A stretch of 64,000 nucleotides of DNA from Dyadobacter sp. CY347 (GCF_021502655.1 NZ_JAKFFT010000010.1:186001-250000); one strand, 5' to 3'; shown: positions 44,372 through 54,303, numbered from the stretch's first letter. Notes: generated from the letters alone by a model not told the origin. Program-made: numbers and translations.

Positions 44372-45943
44372 CTAGCTGGAAATGATCAGTTTTTGACCTG
44401 GTTTAATCGCATTTCCTCTGATCCTGTTTTTCTTTTTCAATTGTCCTATTTCCAAGCCGTAACGTTGAGAAATGATCCAAAGCGTATCTCCCTTTTGAAC
44501 TGTGTGATAGCGCTTTTTAGTATGCCTGTCATTGCGAACGATTTCTTTTTTAACAGCCGGAGCTGAGCTGGCTGCAACTCTCGCAGCACGAACAGGTTCC
44601 TTAACTTCTTTCAGAATCACCAATCGCTGACCCCTAGCAATGTTGTTGCGGCGCAAATGATTCCACCTTTTCATTTCAGAAACCGAAACGCGATATTTTT
44701 TTGAGATCGAATTTAAATTCTCTCCTCTTCTAACGGTATGTGTAGCTCTTTTTGTACGTGTCTTTTGTAAAACTATTTCGTCACGTTCCTCGTCCTGATC
44801 TTCATCATATTCAGACGTAGATTCCTGGCTGACCATTGTGGCATACGGGAATGCAGGATTTTTGCCCATTGAATCCAACGCAGCACTATCCAGCTTTGCC
44901 ACCATCACATTCGGTTGCAAAAGCAGCCTGCGCGTGCAGGAATCCATAATGGAATTCCGGTTACTAACCAGGTAAGTGTATTGCATACTCGGCACTTTAA
45001 GTACGAAATCCCTGGTCTGATCTGGTAATGATGTTTTGGTGATCTGCGGGTTTAGTTTCTTAATGTCGTCAAAATTAATGTTGCTGTTTTTGCAGAATGC
45101 CAGCAAATCAATGTAGCCGTTGATGTGAATGGTGTCGTTCGGAATTTGGAACTCGGTTTGAGCCGGGTAAATGCCGTGGTCGTTACCGTAGTTCATCATG
45201 TAGTTCATCGCCACATATTGCGGAACATAGGAGCGGGTTTCGCGGGGAAGAACGTTGTAAATGGTCCAGAAAGTAGTTCCGCGTGAGCGGCGCATGGCGC
45301 GTTTGATATTGCCCGGGCCTGTATTATAAGAAGCTAATGCTAGCTCCCAGTCGCCAAAAATATTGTAAAGTTGTTTCAAATAACGGCAAGCCGCTTCAGT
45401 TGCTTTTACCGGCTCGAAGCGCTCGTCAATGTATTTATCCTGATATAGACCAAATTCGCGGCCGGTCGCAGGCATAAACTGCCACAAACCGCCTGCTCTT
45501 GCGTGAGAGATAACAGTGGGGTTAAGGCCGGATTCAATCATGGACAGATATTTGAGCTCTGTCGGCAAACCGTATTTTGCTAATGTCTTTTCAAAAATGG
45601 GGAAGTAGAGCGGCATCTTCTCCATCATTGTCTGAGTGAATTCTGCCTTTTTATAAATGAAATACTCTACAAACTCGTGGGAAGTTTTGTGGTAAGTGAG
45701 GGGAATTGATTTTTCCAGCTTGGCAAACCGTTCTTTCAACAGTTCTTCCGGAATCGCCGGTGTATTCCCAAATTCTTCAACAGCGGGCAAGGCGGGGATC
45801 GCCATTTCTTCTGCTGCTACTATTTTCTCCAGTGTATCCTGCTCGAATGCTAACTTCTCTTGTGGAATTATTGCCATAGCCGGCGCATATCCAAATCCTA
45901 CACACATGGCTCCGAGCCACAATACTTTTTTCGAAATCCTCAT
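44372..45943 (-). CDS. Membrane-bound lytic transglycosylase with two LysM domains (MltD-like)
   Basis: 523 residues from ATG 45943 (signal peptide ending PAMA); an ATG nine codons earlier is possible. The transglycosylase domain near residues 110-260 has catalytic Glu in LSMIESGLNP, then ARAGGLWQFMPATGREFGL and LALASYNTGPGNIKRAM. Two LysM domains follow at the C-terminus: THTVRRGENLNSISKKY and YHTVQKGDTLWIISQRY. It cuts the glycan chain of peptidoglycan. It lies 31 bases upstream of ruvA. Confidence 0.92.
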   Translation of the reverse strand: MRISKKVLWLGAMCVGFGYAPAMAIIPQEKLAFEQDTLEKIVAAEEMAIPALPAVEEFGNTPAIPEELLKERFAKLEKSIPLTYHKTSHEFVEYFIYKKAEFTQTMMEKMPLYFPIFEKTLAKYGLPTELKYLSMIESGLNPTVISHARAGGLWQFMPATGREFGLYQDKYIDERFEPVKATEAACRYLKQLYNIFGDWELALASYNTGPGNIKRAMRRSRGTTFWTIYNVLPRETRSYVPQYVAMNYMMNYGNDHGIYPAQTEFQIPNDTIHINGYIDLLAFCKNSNINFDDIKKLNPQITKTSLPDQTRDFVLKVPSMQYTYLVSNRNSIMDSCTRRLLLQPNVMVAKLDSAALDSMGKNPAFPYATMVSQESTSEYDEDQDEERDEIVLQKTRTKRATHTVRRGENLNSISKKYRVSVSEMKRWNHLRRNNIARGQRLVILKEVKEPVRAARVAASSAPAVKKEIVRNDRHTKKRYHTVQKGDTLWIISQRYGLEIGQLKKKNRIRGNAIKPGQKLIISS

Positions 45944-46211
45944 CAATAAATGTTTTTTGAAGGTTATCAATTCCCGGTTTTCAATGGCTACTATTTGTAA
46001 ATCAAAAGCTTACAAATAAAATTTCCTTGTTAAGATTTTCAACGTCCTGAAAATCTGCCTGATGAACTAGAATAATCTCTAATACATTTTACGCTTTACT
46101 CACAAAATTTCGCTTTGGAACAACAAATCTCAAATCGCCTGTCATCCCGGCACGATTATTTACTATTCAACTTGGAGACAGATACAAATACTTCTCAAAA
46201 AGCAAGAGCGT

Positions 46212-46232
46212 AAAAAAAAATGCGAATGCATT
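46212..46232 (-). terminator. Weak rho-independent terminator of gatA
   Basis: Stem AATGC / GCATT with loop ATTC on the minus strand, followed by about nine T, ending 11 bases beyond the gatA stop. The stem is only 5 bp, so it may act poorly. The rest of the 299-base gap 45944-46242 is AT-rich and shows nothing else. Confidence 0.5.
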
Positions 46233-46242
46233 TATTTGACCC

Positions 46243-47700
46243 TCAATGATTTATATCTGATATCACTGCCGCTTTTTTGTTCAAATCGGTTAAATAATTG
46301 GCGAAAGCCAGCATTTTCAACTCGCCAAAATAAGGAGCCATTACCTGAATTCCAATAGGCATCCCGTTTTCATCCTGTCCATTTGGAATTGCAACGGCCG
46401 GATTTCCCACCACATTGGCCTGCACTGTGAAAATATCTGCAAGATACATTTGCAATGGATCTTCGGTTTTTTCACCGATCGTAAAAGCGGTGGTAGGCGT
46501 TACCGGTGAAATAAGGAAATCAAACTGATCGAAGAATCTGTTCGTTTCTTCCTGCACCAATCTTCTAACGCGTTGCGCTTTGGTATAGTATGCGTCATAA
46601 TAATTTGCGCTCAGAACAAAAGTCCCCAGCAAGATCCGTCTCCTAACCTCCGCCCCAAAAGCTTCCGTACGCGTTTTTTTATATAAACTTTCCAAATCCG
46701 TCGCTTCCCCACTTCTGTGCCCATAACGGACACCGTCGAAGCGAGATAAATTGGAACTGGCCTCAGCAGTAGTCAATATGTAATAAGTAGGAAGCAACGA
46801 ATCGACCAAAGGAATTTCTACCGGCGTCACCTCATGTCCCTCCGCACGCAAACGGTTAAGCAAATCCGAAGTCTGTTGGCGAATCTCCAAAGAAATTGCC
46901 TCGCTCTCAACACTTTCACGAATATAACCGACCCTGGCCTTTCCCGACCATTCCAGGCTTTTGGAATATGCAGGCACATCCTTATTAGAAACCGTGCTGT
47001 CGAAATTATCCGAACCAGCCATGATCTCGATCAGCAATGCTGCATCTGCAACGCTTTTGGTAATCGGGCCAATGCAGTCGAAAGAGGATGCGTAAGCAAT
47101 AAGACCATATCTTGAAATCCTTCCATACGAAGGTTTTACACCCACAACGCCACAAAAAGCCGCAGGTTGCCGCACAGAACCACCCGTATCGCTTCCCAAA
47201 GAGGCATGACATAACCCGGCTTGCACCGCCACCGCCGAACCACCGGAAGATCCGCCCGGAACTTTGGTATTATCTGCAGCATTCAGAACCGGCCCAAATG
47301 ATGAATTTTCATTAGACGAACCCATGGCGAATTCATCGCAATTTTGCCGCCCAATCACGATCGCATCTTCATCCAGCAGCCGCTGAACCGCTGTGGCCGT
47401 ATAAGGAGCAATGTATGTATTGAGGATTTGACTGCCGGCTTGTAAACCGTGTCCTTTGTGCGAAAGTACATCTTTAAGTCCGATCACCATTCCGGCCAGC
47501 CTTCCGGCTGTTCCGTTGGCCAATTTTTCATCAACTGCAATGGCTGCTTCCCTGGCTTCGTCGGCATAAACATCAACGAATGCATTCAGGTGTTGATTGG
47601 CCTCTATATTCTGCAAATAATGACTCACTAACTCGACGCACGTCAAATTGCCTCCACGCAAATCTTCCTGAATCTCGGCCAGCGTCAGATACTCTTTCAA
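46243..47700 (-). CDS. gatA: Asp/Glu-tRNA amidotransferase subunit A
   Basis: 485 residues from TTG 47700 (MKEYLTLAEIQ), which matches the usual GatA length; an ATG at 47742 gives a 14-residue non-conserved extension. Amidase signature with the Ser-cisSer-Lys triad: K in VIGLKDVLSHKG, PGGSSGGSAVAV and GSDTGGSVRQPA. It hydrolyses glutamine-derived ammonia for conversion of mischarged Glu-tRNA(Gln) or Asp-tRNA(Asn). GatB and GatC are not adjacent. Confidence 0.93.
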   Translation of the reverse strand: MKEYLTLAEIQEDLRGGNLTCVELVSHYLQNIEANQHLNAFVDVYADEAREAAIAVDEKLANGTAGRLAGMVIGLKDVLSHKGHGLQAGSQILNTYIAPYTATAVQRLLDEDAIVIGRQNCDEFAMGSSNENSSFGPVLNAADNTKVPGGSSGGSAVAVQAGLCHASLGSDTGGSVRQPAAFCGVVGVKPSYGRISRYGLIAYASSFDCIGPITKSVADAALLIEIMAGSDNFDSTVSNKDVPAYSKSLEWSGKARVGYIRESVESEAISLEIRQQTSDLLNRLRAEGHEVTPVEIPLVDSLLPTYYILTTAEASSNLSRFDGVRYGHRSGEATDLESLYKKTRTEAFGAEVRRRILLGTFVLSANYYDAYYTKAQRVRRLVQEETNRFFDQFDFLISPVTPTTAFTIGEKTEDPLQMYLADIFTVQANVVGNPAVAIPNGQDENGMPIGIQVMAPYFGELKMLAFANYLTDLNKKAAVISDINH

Positions 47701-47791
47701 TGTAATTTCTTTGTGGGGTTGTAAATAAAGAATCAGAGCCAATAAGTATACCTTAAAGGCTCTGTGTTATAACTTCAATAAGATGGAAGCG

Positions 47792-47992
47792 TTATTTGGG
47801 GTCTTCCATGCTTTTTTCAATATTTTCCTTAACGTCTTTAGTAGCGTTCTTGAATTCATTGATACCCTGCCCCAAACCGCGCATCAACTCAGGAATTTTC
47901 TTCGCACCGAAGAAAAGTAAAACGAACAAGGCAACCAAAAAGATTTCTTGTCCACCTAATCCCATAAATGCCAAAACGGTTACTGATTCCAT
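47792..47992 (-). CDS. tatA: Twin-arginine translocase subunit TatA
   Basis: 66 residues: one membrane helix (FLVALFVLLFFG) then the family motif GAKKIPELMRGLGQGINEFKNA and an acidic tail. It forms the pore of the Tat system, which would export the window's own Tat-type oxidoreductases. Located 91 bases upstream of the gatA TTG. Confidence 0.94.
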   Translation of the reverse strand: MESVTVLAFMGLGGQEIFLVALFVLLFFGAKKIPELMRGLGQGINEFKNATKDVKENIEKSMEDPK

Positions 47993-48061
47993 GTCTGTTT
48001 CTTTTTTAATGTTTACAAAAATAAAAATTCTTTTCTACAGAAACTACTAAACGGTTCTGTT

Positions 48062-48493
48062 TTATCCTATGTTAATCGTTTTTTCACTCTTTTCCCACTG
48101 GCTGAATTTTGCAATATCACTGCCCAATGTCTTGATCAGCCAGGCGATCAATGCAACGTCGTCTGCGATGCCGATTACAGGCAGAAAGTCAGGAATCAGG
48201 TCAATGGGTGACACAAAGTAGATCAGCACCGCAACCACTGAAATTAAACTTTTCCATGGCAAGCCCTTATATTCTCCGGAAGCATAAGCTCGTACCATCC
48301 GGATCAAAACCTGGACACTGCCGGCCACTTCGGCCAGGCCGCCTTTGAACCCAACCTGATTCATTTTGCCCATTACGTCCTTCGCAAGTTCAAACAGCCG
48401 CGCTGAGTTTTGCACGTAACGGCCAGCCTTTCCGGTTGCCTTTTTGAAAAAAATTGACTTTAATATTCTAGATATCATTGACTCGTTGCTCAT
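48062..48493 (-). CDS. DUF1232 (YkvA family) membrane protein
   Basis: 143 residues from ATG 48493 (MSNESMISR); the frame is open to 48589, but the extra 32 residues are not family-like. The conserved YFVSPIDLIPDFLPVIGIADD spans a hydrophobic segment and defines DUF1232. Function unknown. Gap to tatA 69 bases. Confidence 0.82.
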   Translation of the reverse strand: MSNESMISRILKSIFFKKATGKAGRYVQNSARLFELAKDVMGKMNQVGFKGGLAEVAGSVQVLIRMVRAYASGEYKGLPWKSLISVVAVLIYFVSPIDLIPDFLPVIGIADDVALIAWLIKTLGSDIAKFSQWEKSEKTINIG

Positions 48494-48604
48494 TGTATAC
48501 AGCAAGAAAAAGTGGTTAATAATGCCGATATAACTATTAAGATACGTAAAAAATTGCATTTCGGATTGACCCCAAGACTTTTCAGGCAAAAAATTACATT
48601 CCGC

Positions 48605-48636
48605 TTGGTTTAAACAAATTATGTGTCCTACTTTTA
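48605..48636 (+). promoter_or_regulatory. Candidate promoter of mdh
   Basis: TTG at 48605-48607, 21 bases, then TACTTTTA (48629-48636), a 7/8 match to the Bacteroidota -7 box TAnnTTTG. It would place the transcription start about 45 bases before the mdh ATG. Confidence 0.5.
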
Positions 48637-48686
48637 GGAGAAAATTTAAAAAGCATTAATTTCTATACAATTAACCATATTTCTTT

Positions 48687-49613
48687 ATGAAGATTACTGT
48701 TGTGGGAGCAGGCGCCGTTGGTGCAACTACTGCCGATAATATTATTCGTCGTGAGTTGGCTGAGGAGGTCGTTCTACTGGATATAAAAGAAGGCGTAAGC
48801 GAAGGAAAATCGCTGGATATGTACCAGACAGCAGCATTGCTGGGGTTTAATACCAAGCCTGTGGGCTCAACCAACGACTATGAAAAAACCAAGGGTTCCG
48901 ACGTTGTTGTGATCACTTCCGGCTTGCCGCGTAAGCCCGGTATGACACGTGAAGAATTGATTGGCATTAATGCAGGAATCGTAAAAGGAGTTACTGAAAA
49001 TATACTTAAGTATTCGCCTGACGCGATCATTATCGTTGTTTCCAATCCAATGGATACAATGACTTACCTGGCGCTGAAAGAATCGGGCATAGCAAAAGAA
49101 AAACTGATCGGAATGGGCGGAGCGCTGGATAGCGCGCGTTTCAAAACTTATCTGGCACTGGCCATGAATGCTTCGCCGCTGGATATCCACGGAATGGTGA
49201 TCGGTGGTCATGGTGATACAACGATGATCCCGTTGACAAGATTGGCTACTTATAATGGTCTTCCGGTTAGCAATTTCCTGTCTACGGACGAACTGGAAAA
49301 AGTAGCAGCAGACACAATGGTCGGCGGCGCAACGCTTACCAAACTGATCGGAACTTCGGCCTGGTACGCACCGGGTGCGGCTACATTACTTTTGGTTGAA
49401 AGCATCGTGCGCGACCAGAAACGCATTGTTCCATGCAGCGTTTATCTGGAAGGCGAATATGGCCAGAACGATATCTGTATGGGTGTTCCGGTTGTATTGG
49501 GAAGAAAAGGCTGGGAAAAGATCATTCAGCTTGAATTAACGGATTCAGAAAAAGCTGCTTTCGAGAAATCAGCCGAAGCGGTTAGATCCATGAACGGCGC
49601 ATTAAATTTATAA
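48687..49613 (+). CDS. mdh: Malate dehydrogenase
   Basis: 308 residues, LDH-like MDH type. NAD-binding GAGAVGATTADNI; substrate-binding Arg residues in LPRKPGMTREELIG; the catalytic HGD site in MVIGGHGDTTMIPL; C-terminal GVPVVLGRKGWEKI. Interconverts malate and oxaloacetate in the TCA cycle. The last 11 codons and the following terminator stem are tandemly duplicated directly downstream. Confidence 0.96.
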   Translation: MKITVVGAGAVGATTADNIIRRELAEEVVLLDIKEGVSEGKSLDMYQTAALLGFNTKPVGSTNDYEKTKGSDVVVITSGLPRKPGMTREELIGINAGIVKGVTENILKYSPDAIIIVVSNPMDTMTYLALKESGIAKEKLIGMGGALDSARFKTYLALAMNASPLDIHGMVIGGHGDTTMIPLTRLATYNGLPVSNFLSTDELEKVAADTMVGGATLTKLIGTSAWYAPGAATLLLVESIVRDQKRIVPCSVYLEGEYGQNDICMGVPVVLGRKGWEKIIQLELTDSEKAAFEKSAEAVRSMNGALNL

Positions 49614-49766
49614 TGCCAAAAAATTAAAAATTATTTTTAAACATTTCCGTCATCTTAAGATGACGGGTAAGCAGCGGTTAGATCCATGAACGGCGCATTA
49701 AATTTATAATGCCAAAAAATTAAAAATTATTTTTAAACATTTCCGTCATCTTAAGATGACGGGTAA
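49577..49766. repeat. 94-bp tandem duplication of mdh 3' end and terminator stem
   Basis: Copy 1 (49577-49670) holds the last mdh codons, stop and hairpin; copy 2 (49673-49766) is identical, with two bases (GC) between them. The period is 96. Only copy 2 is followed by a T tract, so the first hairpin has lost its terminator tail. Copy 2 carries a reading-frame remnant ending in the mdh stop. The identity points to a very recent duplication, or to an assembly error. Confidence 0.95.
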
Positions 49767-49773
49767 TTTTTTT
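49743..49773 (+). terminator. Rho-independent terminator of mdh
   Basis: CCGTCATCTT / AAGATGACGG is a perfect 20-base palindrome (49743-49762), followed after GTAA by seven T (49767-49773). The same palindrome at 49647-49666 lacks the T tract because of the duplication. Confidence 0.8.
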
Positions 49774-49777
49774 GGGG

Positions 49778-49824
49778 ATGTCATCAATGCGGGAATTGGG
49801 TTTCTGCATTGATGACATTTTTTT
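49778..49824 (+). terminator. Second terminator after mdh
   Basis: Perfect 13-bp stem ATGTCATCAATGC / GCATTGATGACAT (49778-49790, 49806-49818) with a 15-base loop and seven T immediately after. It backs up the mdh terminator; the convergent porin gene ends 12 bases further. Confidence 0.9.
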
Positions 49825-49836
49825 ATTTAAAATTCA

Positions 49837-51213
49837 TTAGATTGAAATCTGATATTGCAGCACGAATGTTCCTCGGCGCGTGTACGCAGTGAGCTCATTG
49901 GCCAACGTGCTGGCTTGGTAGACAGGCCGATTTTCGTAATTGAGTGAGATCTTGCCGGTATGTCCTTTGATCAGCCAGTTTACACCCACATTATAAACAT
50001 TCAAAGCATCCTGCAAACGTTCATAATCAGCACGTTGCAAGGAAACATAAGGCATTAATGTGCCCTGACTCCCTAATAATCCGTCCTTGAATTTATAACC
50101 CGCCTGCGCATACACGACGCTCCCTGTCCCAAACATCGGGTAAGCATTGCCGTGCGTAGCGCCGACGCCCGGGATCGGTTGCGTAGTGCCCGTCGCTGGG
50201 TTCATGATTCCGTTATAACGCAGGTAACCTTTTCCATAATCCGTACTGAAATAGCCCAGGTAAGCCGAAACGGCTGTTCCCTTATCTTTATCCAAAGGCA
50301 TGTCCATGAATGCCGCCACAGACCATAGCGTCATATTATTGTAAACCGTATCCGCATTCTCCCTGCGCCAGGTCGCATTTTTTTGAGAGATAATGCCCGC
50401 TTCAATGTTCAGGACTTTGCGCTTGCCGAGATAGGTTCCGGTCATATAACCCGGCGTGGTATTGTCTTCTGTGTCGAAAATGTTGTAAATCAATAAACCC
50501 TGGAACTGCTTGTGGTTCTTACGCTGGGCAAAAACGGAATTCAAGCCCGGTGCTGGCGGAACGGATCCGTTGGTTTCGACTGGGAAAGGATCCGCAACAT
50601 CGACGCGGTAATTGAATTTACCAATCTGACCACGGCTGTAAACACTTAATTTCCTCGAAAACTGGTCAGTCTGATCGACCGTTGCCTGTGCGAAAACAGG
50701 GACGTCCATCGTCATAATGGTCCCGATGCTTGGCTGGGAAAAGCGGGAAAGACCGTTAACAACGGTCAGCCCGCCCCCGAAACCGATAAAGTTGGTCCCT
50801 TTTCGCTGCACTTCATATTCTCCCAAAGCATCATGAAAAAAAGCAGCGATTTTGCGGTTACTGGGCGTTCCGGCATTGTTATAGGAAGGGAATGCGCTAA
50901 CCTTATTAAAATTGTTCATTCCAAATTGCGTGTAGAAGAAGATCCTATCGGTAATCTGGCCAAACAGCTGCACACGCGTCCGGCGCAGGCCAATGTCAAA
51001 AGTATTGGACTTGGCATCGCCTAAAACAGTCGTTCCGGGATTGCTTTCATCGAACCGGAGCCAGGTTTGGTTGGTAAAAGTGAATTTGACATAATGTGAG
51101 CCGGAATCGTTAAGATTGTAGCGGATATCGTTCCTAATATTGTCGTCGGATGGCTTCACTTGCGCCATGGTTACGGAAGCGCTGAGCAAGATGAGAGAGA
51201 GTACTTTTTTCAT
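49837..51213 (-). CDS. Porin-like outer-membrane protein
   Basis: 458 residues with a signal peptide (residues 1-17, ending TMAQ). LRRTRVQLFGQITDRIFFYTQFGMNNFN is the typical first part of a phosphate-selective-porin-like barrel (OprP/OprO type) of Bacteroidota, and the last strand FVLQYQISI ends in an aromatic/hydrophobic barrel signal. The substrate is not predictable. It is divergent from the regulator gene with 44 bases between starts, so the promoters are shared or overlap. Confidence 0.75.
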   Translation of the reverse strand: MKKVLSLILLSASVTMAQVKPSDDNIRNDIRYNLNDSGSHYVKFTFTNQTWLRFDESNPGTTVLGDAKSNTFDIGLRRTRVQLFGQITDRIFFYTQFGMNNFNKVSAFPSYNNAGTPSNRKIAAFFHDALGEYEVQRKGTNFIGFGGGLTVVNGLSRFSQPSIGTIMTMDVPVFAQATVDQTDQFSRKLSVYSRGQIGKFNYRVDVADPFPVETNGSVPPAPGLNSVFAQRKNHKQFQGLLIYNIFDTEDNTTPGYMTGTYLGKRKVLNIEAGIISQKNATWRRENADTVYNNMTLWSVAAFMDMPLDKDKGTAVSAYLGYFSTDYGKGYLRYNGIMNPATGTTQPIPGVGATHGNAYPMFGTGSVVYAQAGYKFKDGLLGSQGTLMPYVSLQRADYERLQDALNVYNVGVNWLIKGHTGKISLNYENRPVYQASTLANELTAYTRRGTFVLQYQISI

Positions 51214-51257
51214 TAATTGACGTTATAGTTTCCAATAGCGAATAGCACGTTAAAAAG

Positions 51258-54134
51258 ATGACACACTACCCATTTTTATATTTAACTAAAAATCATAAGG
51301 CTGCATTATGGACAGCTTTACTCCTTTTTTTTGTAATCATATTCGCCGCAAAGGCACAGGAAACCCCTCCGCTGATCAATTATTCGTCGGCAATTTACAA
51401 GGCGCATAATCAGAATTGGGCCATTGACCAGACTTCCGATCAGATCATTTATGCGGCCAATTCGGATGGCCTTATGGAATACGACGGAGCCGCGTGGAAG
51501 CTTTATCCCCTGCCCGACAGGCAAATAGTAAGAACCGTACTCTGCGATGAAACCGTTCCGAACACGCTTATGGGCAAAGATTTCAAACAAAATAGTCCCA
51601 AAGAGCAACGGATCTATGTCGGCGGCTTTTCGGAGTTTGGCTATTGGAAAAAAGAATTTGATGGCCAGCTCAGATATCATTCCCTCAGCAAGCGCGCGAA
51701 CTTCGCCAGCCTGAAAACCGAGGAAATCTGGCACATTACCAAAACGCCTACACACATTTACTTCCAGTCCTTTTCCAGGATCTATCGCTATGATGGGCAG
51801 AATATTACGGAATTAAGCACGCCGGGTAACTTTATGTTTTTAAGATTCGTGCAAAACCGGCTTTTCCTGCCCACAATAGGCAAAGGAATTTATGAGTTGA
51901 AAGGGAAGAAATTTGAGAGGTTAGCAGGCACAGAACCGCTTTCGGCGGTCATAGTTTCGGCCATTTTGCCTTTTTCCAATGGTCAGATCCTGATCACCAC
52001 ATTCAAACACGGTTTGTTTTTATGGAAAGATGGCGTGCTGAATCCATGGAAAATCCCGCTTTCGGAAGAGCTCAAAACGAACATTATCAATAGGGCAGTC
52101 ATGCTCAGGCAGGACAGCAGCCTTGTTTTCGGCACAATTCAGTCGGGGGTTTATGTGATTGAAAAAACCGGGAAGCTGAAATATCATTTCAACAAAGAAA
52201 CCGGGCTTCAAAATAATACGGTTCTGGCGCTCACCGAGGATCGTCGCAATCAGCTATGGATCGGGCTTGACCAGGGAATTGATATGATCAAAATGTCGTC
52301 ACCCGTCATTTCATATCAGACCAATGATAATCCGCTCGGGTCCACATATGCCGCTGCGATCTGGCGGGGCAAATTGTATGTTGGTTCTAACAAAGGTGTA
52401 TTTGTAAAAAAATGGCTTTCCAATGATCCGTTTCAACCTGTTCCCGGCCTGGAAGGTCAGACCTGGAACCTGCAAGTTTTTGATGATCAGCTCCTTTGCG
52501 GACATAATGATGCCACTTACCGGATCGACGAAAATGGCATTACCAAGCTATCCAACATTACCGGCGGCTGGGTAATGCTGCCCATTCAATCCGGAAATGA
52601 ATCGCTTTTATTACAAGGTTCTTATAATGGATTGCACGTTTACAAAAAGAATAACAATCGGCAATGGGCCTATGCTTATCCAGTAAAAGGCATCCCACCG
52701 ATCCCGGTGAAGCAGATCGTTCAGGATCAAAAAGGCGCTTTTTGGCTCGGACATGCATATAAAGGCTTATTTATGGCCAAACTCACCCCTGCCCTGGACT
52801 CCGCCTATCAATGGAAAGAATTCAGTGCGCCAGCAGACTTGCCTGGTGAATTTGCTGTTGAAATTTTGCAATGGAAAAAGCGCTTATATGTTCGCTCGGG
52901 CTCCGTTTTTCTCGAACCGGATGCGAACAACAAACTGCAAGTCTCCCCGGATTTTGCCCAAAATAATGAAGATGAAGCATTCAAAGTCCGGACAGGCGTG
53001 AATGGTGACTGGTTCAAAGTTTTTATAAACAGAATTACCTATTACGCTTCGGATAACCAAGTCCATAACCTGCCGCTGGCGCTCATCAGGAACAGCGAAA
53101 CCATCATTCCCGTGTCCGAAGATTACTATTTTTTCTGCCTGGATAACGGATATGCGCTTTATAACCGATCGTCCGGCGCAAAAAACATTGAACCGGCAGC
53201 TTCGCCCATTGTCAGAAAAGTTGCTAACCTCAGGAATTTGTCGCAATCATTCAGTATAACCGGAAAACCGGCGCTCCCGTCAAATGTGCGGTCGTTGCGG
53301 ATCAACTTCGCATTGCCGGTTTATGGGCAGAGCACACAATATAAATACAGGCTTCGGGGACTTTCGGATCAATGGTCGGAATGGACGGACCAGAATTTTG
53401 TGGAGTTTACGAACCTCGAATCGACGAGATACATTTTTGAAGTTAAAAGCAGCTTGAATGATCGTATAACGGCATATCAGTTCAGTGTTCAGCCTTACTG
53501 GCGGGAGACAGTTATTGCCAAAATCATTTTCATTGCATTGATAGGCCTTGTGTTTGTAGGGCTGATCTTTTACCAGGAAAAACGCCTGCGCAGGCATAGG
53601 AACAGGCTAATGCAGGAACAGGAGGAAAAACTGCGCCAGCAACGCCTCGCCAGTGAAAGGCAGATTATGCAAATCCAGAATGAGAAATTGCAAAGTGATA
53701 TTCAGGGTAAAAGCCAGCAACTCAGCAACATTGCCATTAATGTTGTGCGAAAAAATGAAATCCTGGAAGAGATCCGGGATGAATTAAAACAGGTAAAAGC
53801 CGAGATGGGCCAGCAGCTGCCTAACATTCACTATCAGAAATTATTGAACAGCATTGAGCGAAATGTCGCCGGAAAGGATGATTGGATGCTTTTTGAGCAA
53901 AACTTCGACGAAGTCCATGAGCAATTCTTCAAACGCCTCCGGCAGATCGCTCCCACCATTTCCCCTTCCGAACTTCGCCTTGCGGCATGTCTTCGTATGA
54001 ACCTCTCGACCAAAGAAATGGCTCCTGTTTTAGGAATCTCGATTCGGGGTGTAGAAATAAAGCGCTATCGCCTGCGAAAAAAACTGGAATTAGGCTCAGA
54101 TGGGAATCTTGTCCAGTTCATGATGGACATTTAA
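51258..54134 (+). CDS. Membrane-spanning sensor-regulator: propeller, Y_Y_Y and LuxR-type HTH
   Basis: 958 residues. Signal-like N-terminal helix (ALLLFFVIIFAAKA) then seven-bladed-propeller-type repeats (residues 50-660, e.g. EDRRNQLWIGLDQGIDMIK, ADSDGLMEYDGAAW-like NSDGLMEYDGAAW). Y_Y_Y domain at about 690-740 (YKYRLRGLSDQWSEW), one membrane helix at 750-772, a coiled coil 773-840, and a C-terminal LuxR-like helix-turn-helix (LRLAACLRMNLSTKEMAPVLGISIRG). Unlike hybrid two-component systems it has no kinase, so it likely binds DNA directly from the membrane. It sits upstream of the susC promoter and probably controls the locus. Confidence 0.9.
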   Translation: MTHYPFLYLTKNHKAALWTALLLFFVIIFAAKAQETPPLINYSSAIYKAHNQNWAIDQTSDQIIYAANSDGLMEYDGAAWKLYPLPDRQIVRTVLCDETVPNTLMGKDFKQNSPKEQRIYVGGFSEFGYWKKEFDGQLRYHSLSKRANFASLKTEEIWHITKTPTHIYFQSFSRIYRYDGQNITELSTPGNFMFLRFVQNRLFLPTIGKGIYELKGKKFERLAGTEPLSAVIVSAILPFSNGQILITTFKHGLFLWKDGVLNPWKIPLSEELKTNIINRAVMLRQDSSLVFGTIQSGVYVIEKTGKLKYHFNKETGLQNNTVLALTEDRRNQLWIGLDQGIDMIKMSSPVISYQTNDNPLGSTYAAAIWRGKLYVGSNKGVFVKKWLSNDPFQPVPGLEGQTWNLQVFDDQLLCGHNDATYRIDENGITKLSNITGGWVMLPIQSGNESLLLQGSYNGLHVYKKNNNRQWAYAYPVKGIPPIPVKQIVQDQKGAFWLGHAYKGLFMAKLTPALDSAYQWKEFSAPADLPGEFAVEILQWKKRLYVRSGSVFLEPDANNKLQVSPDFAQNNEDEAFKVRTGVNGDWFKVFINRITYYASDNQVHNLPLALIRNSETIIPVSEDYYFFCLDNGYALYNRSSGAKNIEPAASPIVRKVANLRNLSQSFSITGKPALPSNVRSLRINFALPVYGQSTQYKYRLRGLSDQWSEWTDQNFVEFTNLESTRYIFEVKSSLNDRITAYQFSVQPYWRETVIAKIIFIALIGLVFVGLIFYQEKRLRRHRNRLMQEQEEKLRQQRLASERQIMQIQNEKLQSDIQGKSQQLSNIAINVVRKNEILEEIRDELKQVKAEMGQQLPNIHYQKLLNSIERNVAGKDDWMLFEQNFDEVHEQFFKRLRQIAPTISPSELRLAACLRMNLSTKEMAPVLGISIRGVEIKRYRLRKKLELGSDGNLVQFMMDI

Positions 54135-54222
54135 GCCCATTGTACTAATCTCCGATGAACCTTCTTTATTACCAATTATCCTTGCATTATTCTCATTGAT
54201 GTAGTTGTGATGTAGTCCTTTA

Positions 54223-54255
54223 TTTGATTCCTGGTTGTCTTGGAACTTAAATTTG
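54223..54255 (+). promoter_or_regulatory. Promoter of the SusC/SusD operon
   Basis: TTTG (54223-54226), 21 bases, then TAAATTTG (54248-54255): a full match to the Bacteroidota -33/-7 promoter. It leaves a leader of about 45 bases before the SusC ATG. No operator repeat is visible within it. Confidence 0.7.
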
Positions 54256-54303
54256 AAGACAATTAAATCTTATAATAATTCAATCAACCAAATTATAACC
54301 TAA

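Noticed and set aside
51214..51257. Shared promoter/operator between porin and PUL regulator
   Set aside because: The 44-base gap lacks a clear TAnnTTTG box or inverted repeat on either strand, so no site is claimed.
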